DNA from: Persicimonas caeni
GTDB taxonomy: Bacteria; Myxococcota_A; Bradymonadia; Bradymonadales; Bradymonadaceae
Reading direction: 5' to 3'
Length of the DNA stretch: 64,000 bases
NCBI RefSeq assembly: GCF_006517175.1
Contig: NZ_CP041186.1
Coordinates: 6,661,074 to 6,725,073 of the forward strand
In this document: piece after piece, positions 43,285 to 51,557 of the stretch
Numbering within the stretch: the first letter of the stretch is position 1
Layout of the letters: the number at the start of each line of letters is the position of its first letter
The notes under the pieces: generated by a model
What the model saw: only the letters and a program-made list of their open reading frames with translations
What the model was told of the DNA's origin: nothing
Database searches by the model: none
Position numbers and translations under genes: made by a program

Positions 43285-43704
43285 AACTCGCGACGGAGGC
43301 GCCCGCCGTTAGCGACCGTCGAAGCATTTTTCGGGCGGAGCCATCTGCCCGTCGAGGCAACTGGAGCAGTTTTTTGGCGGAGCCGTCCGCCCGTCGAGGC
43401 AACTGGAGCACGTTTTTGGCGGAGATGTCCGGCTTTGGCGTGCTCTGGAGCATCGAAGGGGCGGAACCGTCCGCCCGTCGAGGCGGTTAGAGCATTTTTT
43501 TGGCGGAAGCGTCCGGCTTTCGAGGCTGTCGACGAAGAAAAACGGCGGACGCCTCCGCCGTCGCAATGCTTTTGTGCACTTTTTTGGCGGAAGCGTCCGT
43601 CTCGAACATGAAAAAAAGCATCGCCAGGCCGGAGATCTCCGGCCTGGCGATGCTCTGGTGGACTTTCGGAGCGGAGCGCTCCGGGATCAGACTGGTTCGG
43701 TGAC
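43285..43704. repeat. Array of ten 42-bp units, each with a central palindrome
   Basis: Unit boundaries fall at 43285, 43327, 43369, 43411, 43453, 43495, 43537, 43579, 43621 and 43663, exactly 42 bp apart with no indels. Most units end in GCA and begin with a T-run followed by GGCGGA-N4-TCCGCC or a variant. The four central bases and the flanking 26 bp vary, while the CGGA...TCCG core persists in nine of ten units. In one unit (43621) both arms changed together to GCCGGA/TCCGGC. The last unit overlaps the stop codon of the minus-strand gene. No convincing coding function. Confidence 0.85.
43611..43654 (-). terminator. Perfect 38-bp palindrome with T-tract (minus strand)
   Basis: 43617-43654 is a perfect palindrome centred on AGATCT (core GGCCGGAGATCTCCGGCC). 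Read on the minus strand it is followed by seven T residues (43611-43617). It is a textbook intrinsic terminator for the gene ending at 43687, and it occupies units 8 and 9 of the 42-bp array. Confidence 0.9.
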
Positions 43705-44478
43705 GTCGGCGTCCACGGGCTCCTCGGGTTGGGGCTCGTCAGTGGACGCGTCGTCCTCGGCGCGCCGCCGCGCGGTCTCTTCAGCCTCGCGCAGGCTGGC
43801 GAGCAGGTCGTGGCGCTGCTCTTCGTCGAGGTCGGTGAACTCGAGCATCGTCAACAGCGACTTGGTCGCCCGAATCCACTCCAGGCGCGCGTCGCGCAGG
43901 TCGTCACTGCCGACCGCGTTGGGGTCGTCGCTCTCATCATCCGCCAGACGAGCCCGCTCGTCGACGCGGCGGCCCATCAGCAGCGCGGTGTCGAGCCAGG
44001 CGTCGACCACCTCGACCAGCGGTCGGCCGGCGAAGACCTGCGAGGCCAGAAAGTCGCGGTCCTGCTCGGTGAGCCGCTCTTTGACCTGCTGGGCGGCGCC
44101 CGCCTGCGCGCGGTAGGTCGCCTGGGTGATCTGCAGGCCCTCGGGGAACAAGGTGTCGCGCGTGCCCTCGAATCGGGCGGCCTGCTGGGCGTCGTCGGCC
44201 AGGTCGACGCCGGCGTCGAGCACGTTGTACACGCCGCGGGCCATCCGGTCGTGCTGGGCGTCGAGCCGGGTCAGCTCGGCGGTCAACTCCGCGACACGCT
44301 CGGAGCTCACGCTCTCCTGTCGTTGCATCGTCAGCAGCTTGCGGTGCGCCACGGTGATCACGCGCGCCGGCCCCACCAAAAGCTCCTGGGCCTCCAGGGT
44401 GGGCAGGTCGCGCTGCGGGTCGACCCACGGGGCCGACACCGTCACCATCTCCTGTGAATTCAAATCGCGTAAAGCCAT
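43687..44478 (-). CDS. Acidic coiled-coil hypothetical protein
   Basis: 263 residues from ATG 44478, with GAGGAATCTG upstream. No signal peptide or membrane segment. Mostly helical and charged: coiled stretches at about 55-90 (SERVAELTAELTRLDAQHDR) and in the C-terminal third, ending in an acidic Pro/Glu/Asp tail (PQPEEPVDADVTEPV). I recognise no family. It is the only gene within 600 bp of repeats on one side and the 42-bp array on the other. Confidence 0.7.
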   Translation of the reverse strand: MALRDLNSQEMVTVSAPWVDPQRDLPTLEAQELLVGPARVITVAHRKLLTMQRQESVSSERVAELTAELTRLDAQHDRMARGVYNVLDAGVDLADDAQQAARFEGTRDTLFPEGLQITQATYRAQAGAAQQVKERLTEQDRDFLASQVFAGRPLVEVVDAWLDTALLMGRRVDERARLADDESDDPNAVGSDDLRDARLEWIRATKSLLTMLEFTDLDEEQRHDLLASLREAEETARRRAEDDASTDEPQPEEPVDADVTEPV

Positions 44479-44564
44479 CAGATTCCTCGTCGTTGCCAAG
44501 AGTGCATTGAAATGTGCTCGCCCCCCATTCGGGCGCGGCACGACGTGGCCCGCCTTCGGGCCCC

Positions 44565-44744
44565 ACTGAGTAACTACACGGAGATTCTGTCGGTCATCTC
44601 GGCGGTTCTGAGCGCCAATGACTGCGTTGCTCCTTCTCGACGATGCGCTGCATCGCCTCGGCGTCGCGCCTTGTCCTTGACACTCAGCCCTCGCCGAGGC
44701 TTTCCCGCACAATCCCCGTGCAGTTACTTAAATTACTGCGATTG
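44565..44744. repeat. Family C element with imperfect inverted ends
   Basis: The right end (44691-44744) reads TCGCCGAGGCTTTCCCGCAC and then AATCCCCGTGCAGTTACTTA. The left end (44565-44609) is its imperfect reverse complement (GAGTAACTACACGGAGATT...CTCGGCGG). A single-ended copy of the right end lies at 55763-55821. This looks like a MITE-sized element of about 180 bp. Confidence 0.6.
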
Positions 44745-44800
44745 CGTTAGGGTCGTCGGCGGAAGGAGGGTTGTCAAGGGCGCCCCGACTGGGCTGAAGG

Positions 44801-45062
44801 GCGACAATAGGTCGGGGCGCGGTCGTCGCGAGGCTGTCGCAAAAGCCTTTGGAGGCAGGGCATCTTGCCCTGGGAGCAAGGCCGCACGCTCCTGCAACCA
44901 GCGCTGGAAGCGCTGCCTCCAAACGACAGCGACAATAGGTCGGGTCGCGGCGGCGCAGAGCACCGCGCCCCGGCCTGGTTGTGGCGTGCAGCTAGGTCGG
45001 GGCGCGGTCGTCGCGACCGCCGGCGGCGCTTTATGCGGGTTGACCGTGCTCCGGCCCGCCGA
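44801..45062. repeat. Family B repeats B4 (fragment) and B3
   Basis: B4 (44801-44832) keeps GTCGGGGCGCGGTCGTCGCG. B3 (44941-45062) spans GTCGCGGCGGCGCAGAGCAC to the GCGGTCGTCGCGACCGC palindrome and CGGCCCGCCGA. Between them lies an inverted repeat GGAGGCAG...CTGCCTCC (about 44851-44920). The 626-bp gap 44479-45104 otherwise has no supported gene. Confidence 0.75.
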
Positions 45063-45104
45063 ACGTGTGTGGGTGGCGGGTGGAGAGGATGCCCTCGCCT
45101 TAAC

Positions 45105-46670
45105 TCACCCGCGCGAAAACCACCGCGCGGCGTGACTGTCGCCCGGCGAGGTCGGCGCGTCGATGCCCAGCGCGGCGCTGCAGATCGGGTGGATGTCGAC
45201 TGCGCGAGGCAGCTTGGGCACGTCGACGTGGTCGGGGGCGCCGACGACCAGCAGCGGGCTGATCGAGTCGTACAGGTGCAGTGAGCCGTGGGAGCCGCCG
45301 CCGACGTGGGCGGCGGCGTCTCTGCTGCCGAACTCGAAGCCCGGCTGGGCGGTCACCCACAGGTCGGCGCTCTTGGTCGAGCCCGGCCCGCCTGCGATGC
45401 GCTCGAAGGCGTTGGGGTACTTGTCGAAGACCAGCTCGCCGGTCTCGACGCGTCCGTCGACCGCCGACAGCGAGCCCTGCCAGCTCCATTGGAAACCGTA
45501 GGCGTCGCGGGCGGTCTTGGGGCCGGCGTCGCCGGGGCGAAACTGCAGCTCGCCGCGCTCGGCGGTGCGCACCAGGTAGGCTTCCGGCGCGCCCTCCTCG
45601 AAGCTCTGGCGGCGGATGACCTGGTCGATGCGCTCGTCGGCCAGCAGGGTGTCTTCGACGCGCTCGACGAACGCGGGTTCGTGGCTGGCCAGGTAGATCT
45701 GCGAGGCGCGCAGGTTCGGGCAAATTGCCAACTCTTCGGGGGCTTCGAGGGGCGTGCCGTAATCGGCCACGTGAAAGTCGGCGAGCAGGTCGTCGAGCAT
45801 GATGCCGGCGGTGTCTTTGTTGTCGACGATGTCGCACTGGGAGTGGTCGCCGGTCAGCACGATGCAGAAGTCCTCGAGCACCGCGTCGAGACCTCCGTAG
45901 GCCTCGATGAAGCGCCCAATATGGGCGTCGACGCCCTCGACGGTGGGACTCGCCGGGAACGGCCCTTTTTCGTGGCTCGCAAAATCGTTTTCGGGGAAAT
46001 ACGCCAACGTCATGTCGGGCATCGCGCCCTGACGAGCCAGCCGCGCCAGCGCCTCGCCGGTGTGGGTGTCGTCCATCCCGTACATGTCGGAGATCTCCTC
46101 GACGATACTGTCCGTTTGGACGTCGTCGATGGGCAGCGTGTCCAGAAAGTCTCCCAGAAACATCCGGCTGGGGCCGCAGATCTCGGTGCTCGAAGGCAGC
46201 CCCGGCATCACGTCGACCAACCAGGGGAGATCGATCTCGTGGGGCGTGTCCCCGCGGTGGATAAGGTAGTTGAGGCTGCAGGCTTCCCTGCCGGCGCGCT
46301 CGACGGTTTGAAACAGGGTCTCGGCCTGCAGGCGGTCTTGGTTGAGGTGGTACAGGAAGTCGCGCAGAAACTCGCCGCCCCCATGCTGCAAGACAACCCA
46401 GAAGTCCGAGCCGAAATAGACGACCTCGTCGGTGCCCTCGTCGAGCCAATAGGCGCCCTGAATCCCGTGCTCGCGCGGGTAGCGCCCTGTGATCAGGGTC
46501 GAGGTCGCCGCCGGGGTGATCGACGGGAAGATGGATAAGGACGCCCCCCGATAGGTCCCATGTTCGTGCAGCCGGCTCAGGTGGGGCAGCTTTCCGCTCG
46601 AGAGCAGGTCGTCGTAGACCTCGGCGGTGAGTGCGTCGACGATAACGAGGAGTACTTTTTTCGAGTGCAT
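45105..46670 (-). CDS. Type I phosphodiesterase/nucleotide pyrophosphatase-family hydrolase
   Basis: 521 residues, alkaline phosphatase superfamily. Metal ligands and nucleophile are visible in order: Asp12 in LLVIVDALTAEVYD, Thr52 in FPSITPAATSTLITGRYPRE, Asp/His in AYFPENDFASHEKGP, DH in VLTGDHSQCDIVD, and a distal His in GGGSHGSLHLYDS. No signal peptide, so a cytoplasmic enzyme or one moved by another route. Members cleave phosphodiesters, pyrophosphates or phosphonoacetate. Substrate unknown. Head of a leftward gene pointing into the repeat islet. Confidence 0.88.
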   Translation of the reverse strand: MHSKKVLLVIVDALTAEVYDDLLSSGKLPHLSRLHEHGTYRGASLSIFPSITPAATSTLITGRYPREHGIQGAYWLDEGTDEVVYFGSDFWVVLQHGGGEFLRDFLYHLNQDRLQAETLFQTVERAGREACSLNYLIHRGDTPHEIDLPWLVDVMPGLPSSTEICGPSRMFLGDFLDTLPIDDVQTDSIVEEISDMYGMDDTHTGEALARLARQGAMPDMTLAYFPENDFASHEKGPFPASPTVEGVDAHIGRFIEAYGGLDAVLEDFCIVLTGDHSQCDIVDNKDTAGIMLDDLLADFHVADYGTPLEAPEELAICPNLRASQIYLASHEPAFVERVEDTLLADERIDQVIRRQSFEEGAPEAYLVRTAERGELQFRPGDAGPKTARDAYGFQWSWQGSLSAVDGRVETGELVFDKYPNAFERIAGGPGSTKSADLWVTAQPGFEFGSRDAAAHVGGGSHGSLHLYDSISPLLVVGAPDHVDVPKLPRAVDIHPICSAALGIDAPTSPGDSHAARWFSRG

Positions 46671-46727
46671 GGCACGATCGAGGGTGCAGAGAGACGAGAT
46701 GAGGTCACCGCACCGAATTTGCTCGCA

Positions 46728-48326
46728 TCACCGAGCGGGTAAAGCTCCCGGGTCCGTCGCGGTGGGTGTTTCAGTCGATGGATTCGCCTGTTGCGCGTAC
46801 CACTCGAAGAAGGCCGCCTCGGCGAGTCTGGTCTCGGCGATGGGCGTGCCTCCGAGGCGGCGAATCGCCTCGCCGGCGGCCTCCGAGTAGACGCGCACCA
46901 ACACGGGGCGTGCGTCCCAGTCGGAGAGCAATTGGAGGTTGTCCGAGGCCCGCGACATCGTCGAGATGATGCAGCGCGCGGCTTTGGCGCGGGCGTGCTG
47001 CAAGATGCGCGGGTCGCTTCCGTCGCCGCGAATCGCGGGGACCTCCTGGCGAACGAGGCGCTCGACGACGCCGGGGTCCTCGTCGATGACGACGACCGAG
47101 ATCTGGCGGCGCTGCAGTTCGTCGAGCACTAGCTGGCCGGTCTCTCCGCAGCCGATCAACACCACGTGGCCGCTCAGCCCGTGCGACAGGGGAGGGCGGT
47201 TTGGCGTCGGGAAGAATCGCAGCAATTTGCGGATGAACTTGTCGGAGGTGACCAGCGGGGCGGCGGCCATGGTCACCACGGCCAGGGCTGCGACGACCGC
47301 CAACAGAGCCTCACCGACGTGACCCATCTTGAGGCCGATCAAGACGACGACCAGCGACAATTCGCCCACGTTAGCCAGCGCGGCGACCATCTCCAGCGCG
47401 CTTCGCCGCGTCATGCCGCGTCGGCGCAAGATGAGCCAGAGGACCAGCGGTCGGACCAGGAAGACGCCGACGACGAGGATGCTCTCGGCGACGAATTGCG
47501 TCGGGTTGGGCACGGTGACGAGGACGCCCAGGAGGACGAAGAAGAGGACCGTAAAGAAGTCCGAGAACGAGGCGACGTAGCTTCGTACGGTGCCGCCCAC
47601 CGGGAAGGCCGATAGCGAAAACGCCGCCAAAAAGACTCCCAGGATGAACGGGAGATCGGCCCACCAGCACGCCCCCACAAAGGAGAAGATGAGGCCGAGC
47701 ACGAAGAGCAGGCGCTCTTCTTCGCCGAGCTTCGAGCGCAGCAATACCCGCGGGGCGACCCACGTCTTGGTGATCCAGGTGAGCGCGGCGAGGGCGGCGA
47801 CGACCGCGAGCGAGCGCGGAGTTGGGGCGTCGTCTGGGAGGACGACGAAGAGCAGCGTCAACAGGGCGATGACCGCGGCGTCCTGGGTGAAGCTCGTCGC
47901 ACGCACGATTCGGCCGACCGGGTCGAAGAAGCGCTCGCTTTTGCGAAACAGCGCGACGGCCAAGAGCGTCGAACTCGAGGCGAGCGCCAGCACGAGGTAG
48001 GTCAGCGTCAGCGGGTCGAGGCGCAGCACGCTCCACAACACGAGCGCGATGGCGGCGGTCACGATCAGGTTCGCCGCCGTGATGGCGATGGCCGTGGGAC
48101 GGCAATGGATGACCGTCTCGCGCTCGGTCTCGGTGCCGGCGGCGAAGATCAGAAACGTCGCCGCCAGCAAAAGGCCCTGGCGGACCAGGTCGCCGTCGAG
48201 GGCGACCGGTGCTGCGCTGAGAGCGACGCCTGCCAGAATGGCCATGACCGCCGGCGGAAGGCCCGTGCGACGTGCCAGGCCCACGGCCACGGCGGCGACG
48301 GCGATGGCGAGTGCGATGGTGGTCAT
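46728..48326 (-). CDS. CPA2-family cation:proton antiporter with TrkA-N domain
   Basis: 532 residues from ATG 48326, which overlaps the upstream stop by four bases (ATGA). About 11-12 membrane helices (residues 1-370) include LDPLTLTYLVLALASSSTLL and TSFTQDAAVIALL. A cytosolic RCK/TrkA-N domain follows from about 385 (GHVVLIGCGETGQLVLDELQ, SVVVIDEDPG, AIRGDGSDPRIL). KefB/YbaL-type proteins exchange K+ or Na+ for protons under nucleotide control. Translationally coupled to a second antiporter of the same class. Confidence 0.9.
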   Translation of the reverse strand: MTTIALAIAVAAVAVGLARRTGLPPAVMAILAGVALSAAPVALDGDLVRQGLLLAATFLIFAAGTETERETVIHCRPTAIAITAANLIVTAAIALVLWSVLRLDPLTLTYLVLALASSSTLLAVALFRKSERFFDPVGRIVRATSFTQDAAVIALLTLLFVVLPDDAPTPRSLAVVAALAALTWITKTWVAPRVLLRSKLGEEERLLFVLGLIFSFVGACWWADLPFILGVFLAAFSLSAFPVGGTVRSYVASFSDFFTVLFFVLLGVLVTVPNPTQFVAESILVVGVFLVRPLVLWLILRRRGMTRRSALEMVAALANVGELSLVVVLIGLKMGHVGEALLAVVAALAVVTMAAAPLVTSDKFIRKLLRFFPTPNRPPLSHGLSGHVVLIGCGETGQLVLDELQRRQISVVVIDEDPGVVERLVRQEVPAIRGDGSDPRILQHARAKAARCIISTMSRASDNLQLLSDWDARPVLVRVYSEAAGEAIRRLGGTPIAETRLAEAAFFEWYAQQANPSTETPTATDPGALPAR

Positions 48327-49975
48327 GGGCGCACCTCCGCCGTTTGTTCGAGCGCGGCGACGAGGCCTCGGGCCGCCAGCTCTTTTCCGTCTAGTACCTG
48401 CGCGGCGCCCGCTTCGCACAGGTGAGCGAGCGTCCAGTGGTCCATCCCGTAGATCACGCACGGGATGCCCATCTGGTGCATGCGGTAAGCGAAGAGCTTG
48501 TTGACCGTCTCGATGCGAAGCGCGCTGACGGCCAGCTTGGCAGCGCCCATGCGTGCGCTTTCGAGGGTCGAGGGGAAGTCGACGTCTCCGATGACGGCTT
48601 CGCAGGGCAAGCCTTCGAGTTTGCCCGCGTCGGTGTCGACGGCGACGACCTGCTCGCCCATCTCGTGGAGCTGCCGGCACAGGCGTCTGCCGAGGTCGTT
48701 CATGCCCACCACGACGATGTGGCCGCGAACGCCGTCTTCGTCGGGCTCCTCGTCGACATTGTGGGAGGCGCCGAAGACGCGGAGTATGCCGGTGGAGCGG
48801 AGCAAGTCGTAGAGCGGGCGGTTGTAGAGGATCATATACGCCGACAAGCTGATGGTGACGATGCCCACCAGGGTGATGAGCGAGAGCACGCCCGCGTCGA
48901 TCACGCCGAGGCTGAGCCCGAGCGCGGCGAAGATGAACGAGAACTCGCTGATCTGGGCGACGGTCACGCTCGTGAAGAATGAGGTGCGCTCGGAGTAGCC
49001 GTACCGGGCAATAATCCACATGAAGATGAACGGATTGCCCACGAGCACGAACAGCGAGAGCACCACGGCCTCGACCCAATAGTCGGCCGCGGCGCCGAAC
49101 TCGGTCTGAGCGCCCAGCGACACGAAGAAGACGGCGATGAAGAAGCTCATCAGCGGGTGGATGCGCCGGCGCAAGTCCTCGGCGACCTCGAGCTGGGCGA
49201 TGGCTAGCCCGGCGACGAAGGCGCCGATTTCGAGCGACAGGTCGAGCAACTGCGCGGCGAGCACGAAGCCGAAGCACCACGCGAGGCTCCACATGAAGAG
49301 CACGCGCGGTGAGCGGGCGGCCCAGCCCAGCGCGCGTGGGAGCAGGTAGCGCGCCGAGAGGAGGGCGACGACAATCAAGCAGGCGACGCCGCTAAACGCC
49401 TTGCCGAGGCTGGTCGCCAAGCCCATGGGCGTCATCGCCTCGGGGCTTCCCAGCCCGGCGAGCAGCGTCAATATGACGACCACGACGAGGTCTTGAACGA
49501 GGAAGATGCCGACGGCGATGCGTCCGTACAGCGAGGAGAGGTCGCCTTTCTGGTCGAGGAGCTTCACCACCACGACGGTGCTGCTGAAGGTCAGCGCGAC
49601 GGCGATGAACAGCGCGGGCATCGGCTCGAAGCCGAGCGCCCAGGCGAGTAAGAAGCCGCCGGCGGCGGTGAAGACGACCTGCCCGAGTCCTGCGGCCAGC
49701 GCGACCCGGCCGACCTGCCGGATGCGGTCGAGGCTGAGCTCGACGCCCACCAGGAACAGCAGCAGCACGATCCCCATCTTCGAGATGGTCTGCAGCGCCG
49801 TCTGCTCGTCGACCGCTGGGGCCACCCATCCGAAGAGCGGGCCGATGGCCAGGCCCGCAAGGAGGTACGAGACGATCGAGGGCATGCGCGCCAGGCGGCC
49901 GACAAACGCCATCACTGCCGCCGCGACGACCAAGAGCGCCAAGCCCACGAGAAATTGTCCGGCCGCTGCTTCCAT
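48323..49975 (-). CDS. CPA2-family cation:proton antiporter (KefB/YbaL-like)
   Basis: 550 residues from ATG 49975. Twelve predicted membrane helices: MPSIVSYLLAGLAIGPLFGW, KMGIVLLLFLVGVELSL, FSSTVVVVKLLDQKGDLSS and GIFLVQDLVVVVILTLL are the conserved CPA2 helices. RCK/TrkA-N domain from about 415 (GHIVVVGMNDLGRRLCRQL, VVAVDTDAGKLEGLPC). It begins the two-gene antiporter operon. Pairs of CPA2 proteins may act separately or as hetero-oligomers; the overlap suggests matched production. Confidence 0.92.
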   Translation of the reverse strand: MEAAAGQFLVGLALLVVAAAVMAFVGRLARMPSIVSYLLAGLAIGPLFGWVAPAVDEQTALQTISKMGIVLLLFLVGVELSLDRIRQVGRVALAAGLGQVVFTAAGGFLLAWALGFEPMPALFIAVALTFSSTVVVVKLLDQKGDLSSLYGRIAVGIFLVQDLVVVVILTLLAGLGSPEAMTPMGLATSLGKAFSGVACLIVVALLSARYLLPRALGWAARSPRVLFMWSLAWCFGFVLAAQLLDLSLEIGAFVAGLAIAQLEVAEDLRRRIHPLMSFFIAVFFVSLGAQTEFGAAADYWVEAVVLSLFVLVGNPFIFMWIIARYGYSERTSFFTSVTVAQISEFSFIFAALGLSLGVIDAGVLSLITLVGIVTISLSAYMILYNRPLYDLLRSTGILRVFGASHNVDEEPDEDGVRGHIVVVGMNDLGRRLCRQLHEMGEQVVAVDTDAGKLEGLPCEAVIGDVDFPSTLESARMGAAKLAVSALRIETVNKLFAYRMHQMGIPCVIYGMDHWTLAHLCEAGAAQVLDGKELAARGLVAALEQTAEVRP

Positions 49976-50053
49976 GGTGCACCGACGACGAGAGACCCGG
50001 GCTGGCGAGCAAAAGATCCGCGCCCTTGTGGGGTGGTCAAGGTGGCTATCGCC

Positions 50054-50090
50054 GACGCGTTTGCGCGAGGCGGTCGTCTTGCTGATGAGC
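50054..50090. repeat. Family A fragment, copy A5
   Basis: GACGCGTTTGCGCGAGGCGG followed by TCGTCTTGCTGATGAGC matches the inner right arm of the family A palindrome in inverted orientation. The rest is absent. It lies in the 196-bp gap between the antiporter and VWA genes. Confidence 0.65.
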
Positions 50091-50171
50091 AACAATTTTA
50101 GATCCATCGCCGACCGCGCTCGTTTGCACCCATGACACGGAAACAAACCCCTGTTCATGTGGAGGCAGACG

Positions 50172-51557
50172 ATGAAGCGCACGGTGATGATGGCATTGAT
50201 GTTGGTGGCGATTTTGGGCTTGGCGACCTCGGCGAGCGCCAAGCAGGCGGCAAAGCCCGCGCCGAAGGCGTCGGCGGGTGGCACGCTCGACTTGGAGGCC
50301 GCGCTCTCGCACGGCTATGTGCCGGCGAAGGCCGACAAGACGATTCACGCGCGGATTCAGGTGCGCGCCGACGACGCCAAGGCCAAGGAGCGCGCGCCGA
50401 TGAACCTGGCGGTGGTCATCGACCACTCCGGCTCGATGGCCGGCGGACGCCTCGACCAGGCCAAGCAGGCGGCGCATACGCTGGTCGACCGGCTCGGGGA
50501 GAGCGACCGACTGGCGGTGGTCAGCTACGGCAACCACGTGACCACCAACATGAACTCGGTGTTCGTGACCGAGGCGAATAAGGAGAAGCTGCACGCGGCC
50601 ATCAGCTCGATTCGCCTGCGCGGGTCGACCAACTTGGCCGGCGGCTTCGAGAAGGGGGCGAGCATCGTGGGCGAGCACCCGACCGACGACTCCATCAACC
50701 GCGTGGTACTGCTGTCGGACGGCCACGCGAATATCGGCGCCAAGACCCCGCACGCGCTGGGCAAGCTCGCGTCGAAATATCTCGAGAAGGGCGTGTCGGT
50801 GAGCACGATGGGCATCGGGCTCGACTACAACGAGAAGCTCATGGCCGAGATGGCCAAGCAGGGCGCGGGCAACTACTACTTCGTCGAGGACGAAAAGAAG
50901 CTCGCCAAGATCTTCGCGCAGGAGTTCGAGACGCTCTCGCAGGTGGTCGCCCGCGACGCCAAGCTCGTGCTCGACATCGGCGCCGGCGTCGAGCTGCTCG
51001 ACCTGCACGGCTTCCCCTACACGAACAAGCGCGGCAAGGTGACCGTCAAGCTGGGCGACTTCTACGCCCGCCAGCACAAAGACATCATGCTCGACCTGTC
51101 GGTCAGCCCGCGCGGCGAGGTTCGACGTGACGTCGTCACCGCGCGCCTCGAGTTCGCCGACGTGACCAAGTCGAATAAGCGTGTCCACTCGAAAGCGACG
51201 CTCGCGGCGGTCGGCAGCGACGACCAAAAGCAACTCGCCCAGGTCGACAAGTCGGTCATGCGCCGCGTCGAGCAGATTAACTACGCCAAGAGCGTCGCCA
51301 AGGCGACCGACGCCTACGAAAAGGGCGACCGCAAGGAGGCCGAGAAGATTCTGGCCGACCAGCAAAAGCGCCTCAAAGATGCCCAGAACTCCTATGAGTT
51401 CGACGCCGACAAGGTCAGCGAGAAGGTCGCCGAACTCGAAGAGCAGAAGAAGGAGATGAAGCGCTCGCGCTCGAGCAGCTCGAAGTCGGGCAAGCGACTC
51501 AAGAAGAGCTCGCGCAAGAAGATGCTCGACGTCATGCAGAGCGCCGAGGCGTTCTGA
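50172..51557 (+). CDS. Exported von Willebrand factor A domain protein
   Basis: 461 residues. ATG 50172 is preferred to ATG 50157 because GTGGAGGCAG lies between them as ribosome-binding site. Signal peptide to about residue 24 (ATSASAK). The VWA domain (about 75-250) has a complete MIDAS: Asp84-x-Ser86-x-Ser88 in VVIDHSGSM, a Thr in RGSTNLAGG, and Asp in [11 protein letters not shown] beta-rich region follows, then a long Lys/Glu coiled coil and a Ser/Lys tail ([19 protein letters not shown]). Periplasmic or secreted adhesion or assembly role inferred. Its 3' end overlaps copA tail to tail by 26 bp. Confidence 0.88.
   Translation: MKRTVMMALMLVAILGLATSASAKQAAKPAPKASAGGTLDLEAALSHGYVPAKADKTIHARIQVRADDAKAKERAPMNLAVVIDHSGSMAGGRLDQAKQAAHTLVDRLGESDRLAVVSYGNHVTTNMNSVFVTEANKEKLHAAISSIRLRGSTNLAGGFEKGASIVGEHPTDDSINRVVLLSDGHANIGAKTPHALGKLASKYLEKGVSVSTMGIGLDYNEKLMAEMAKQGAGNYYFVEDEKKLAKIFAQEFETLSQVVARDAKLVLDIGAGVELLDLHGFPYTNKRGKVTVKLGDFYARQHKDIMLDLSVSPRGEVRRDVVTARLEFADVTKSNKRVHSKATLAAVGSDDQKQLAQVDKSVMRRVEQINYAKSVAKATDAYEKGDRKEAEKILADQQKRLKDAQNSYEFDADKVSEKVAELEEQKKEMKRSRSSSSKSGKRLKKSSRKKMLDVMQSAEAF

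Noticed and set aside
43270-43611. Open frame with a 14-residue repeat over the 42-bp array
   Set aside because: 42 is a multiple of three, so every frame repeats. The GTG start lies at the end of a family B repeat with no ribosome-binding site. The palindromic core is better conserved than any peptide.
43285-43704. CRISPR array
   Set aside because: The repeated part is a short variable palindrome rather than an identical direct repeat, the intervening 26 bp are partly similar to one another, and no cas gene is present.
48327-49292. Upstream extension of the second antiporter frame (854 codons in total)
   Set aside because: It overlaps the first antiporter in another frame and is Arg-rich low-complexity. 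The ATGA overlap at 48323-48326 gives a normal coupled start.
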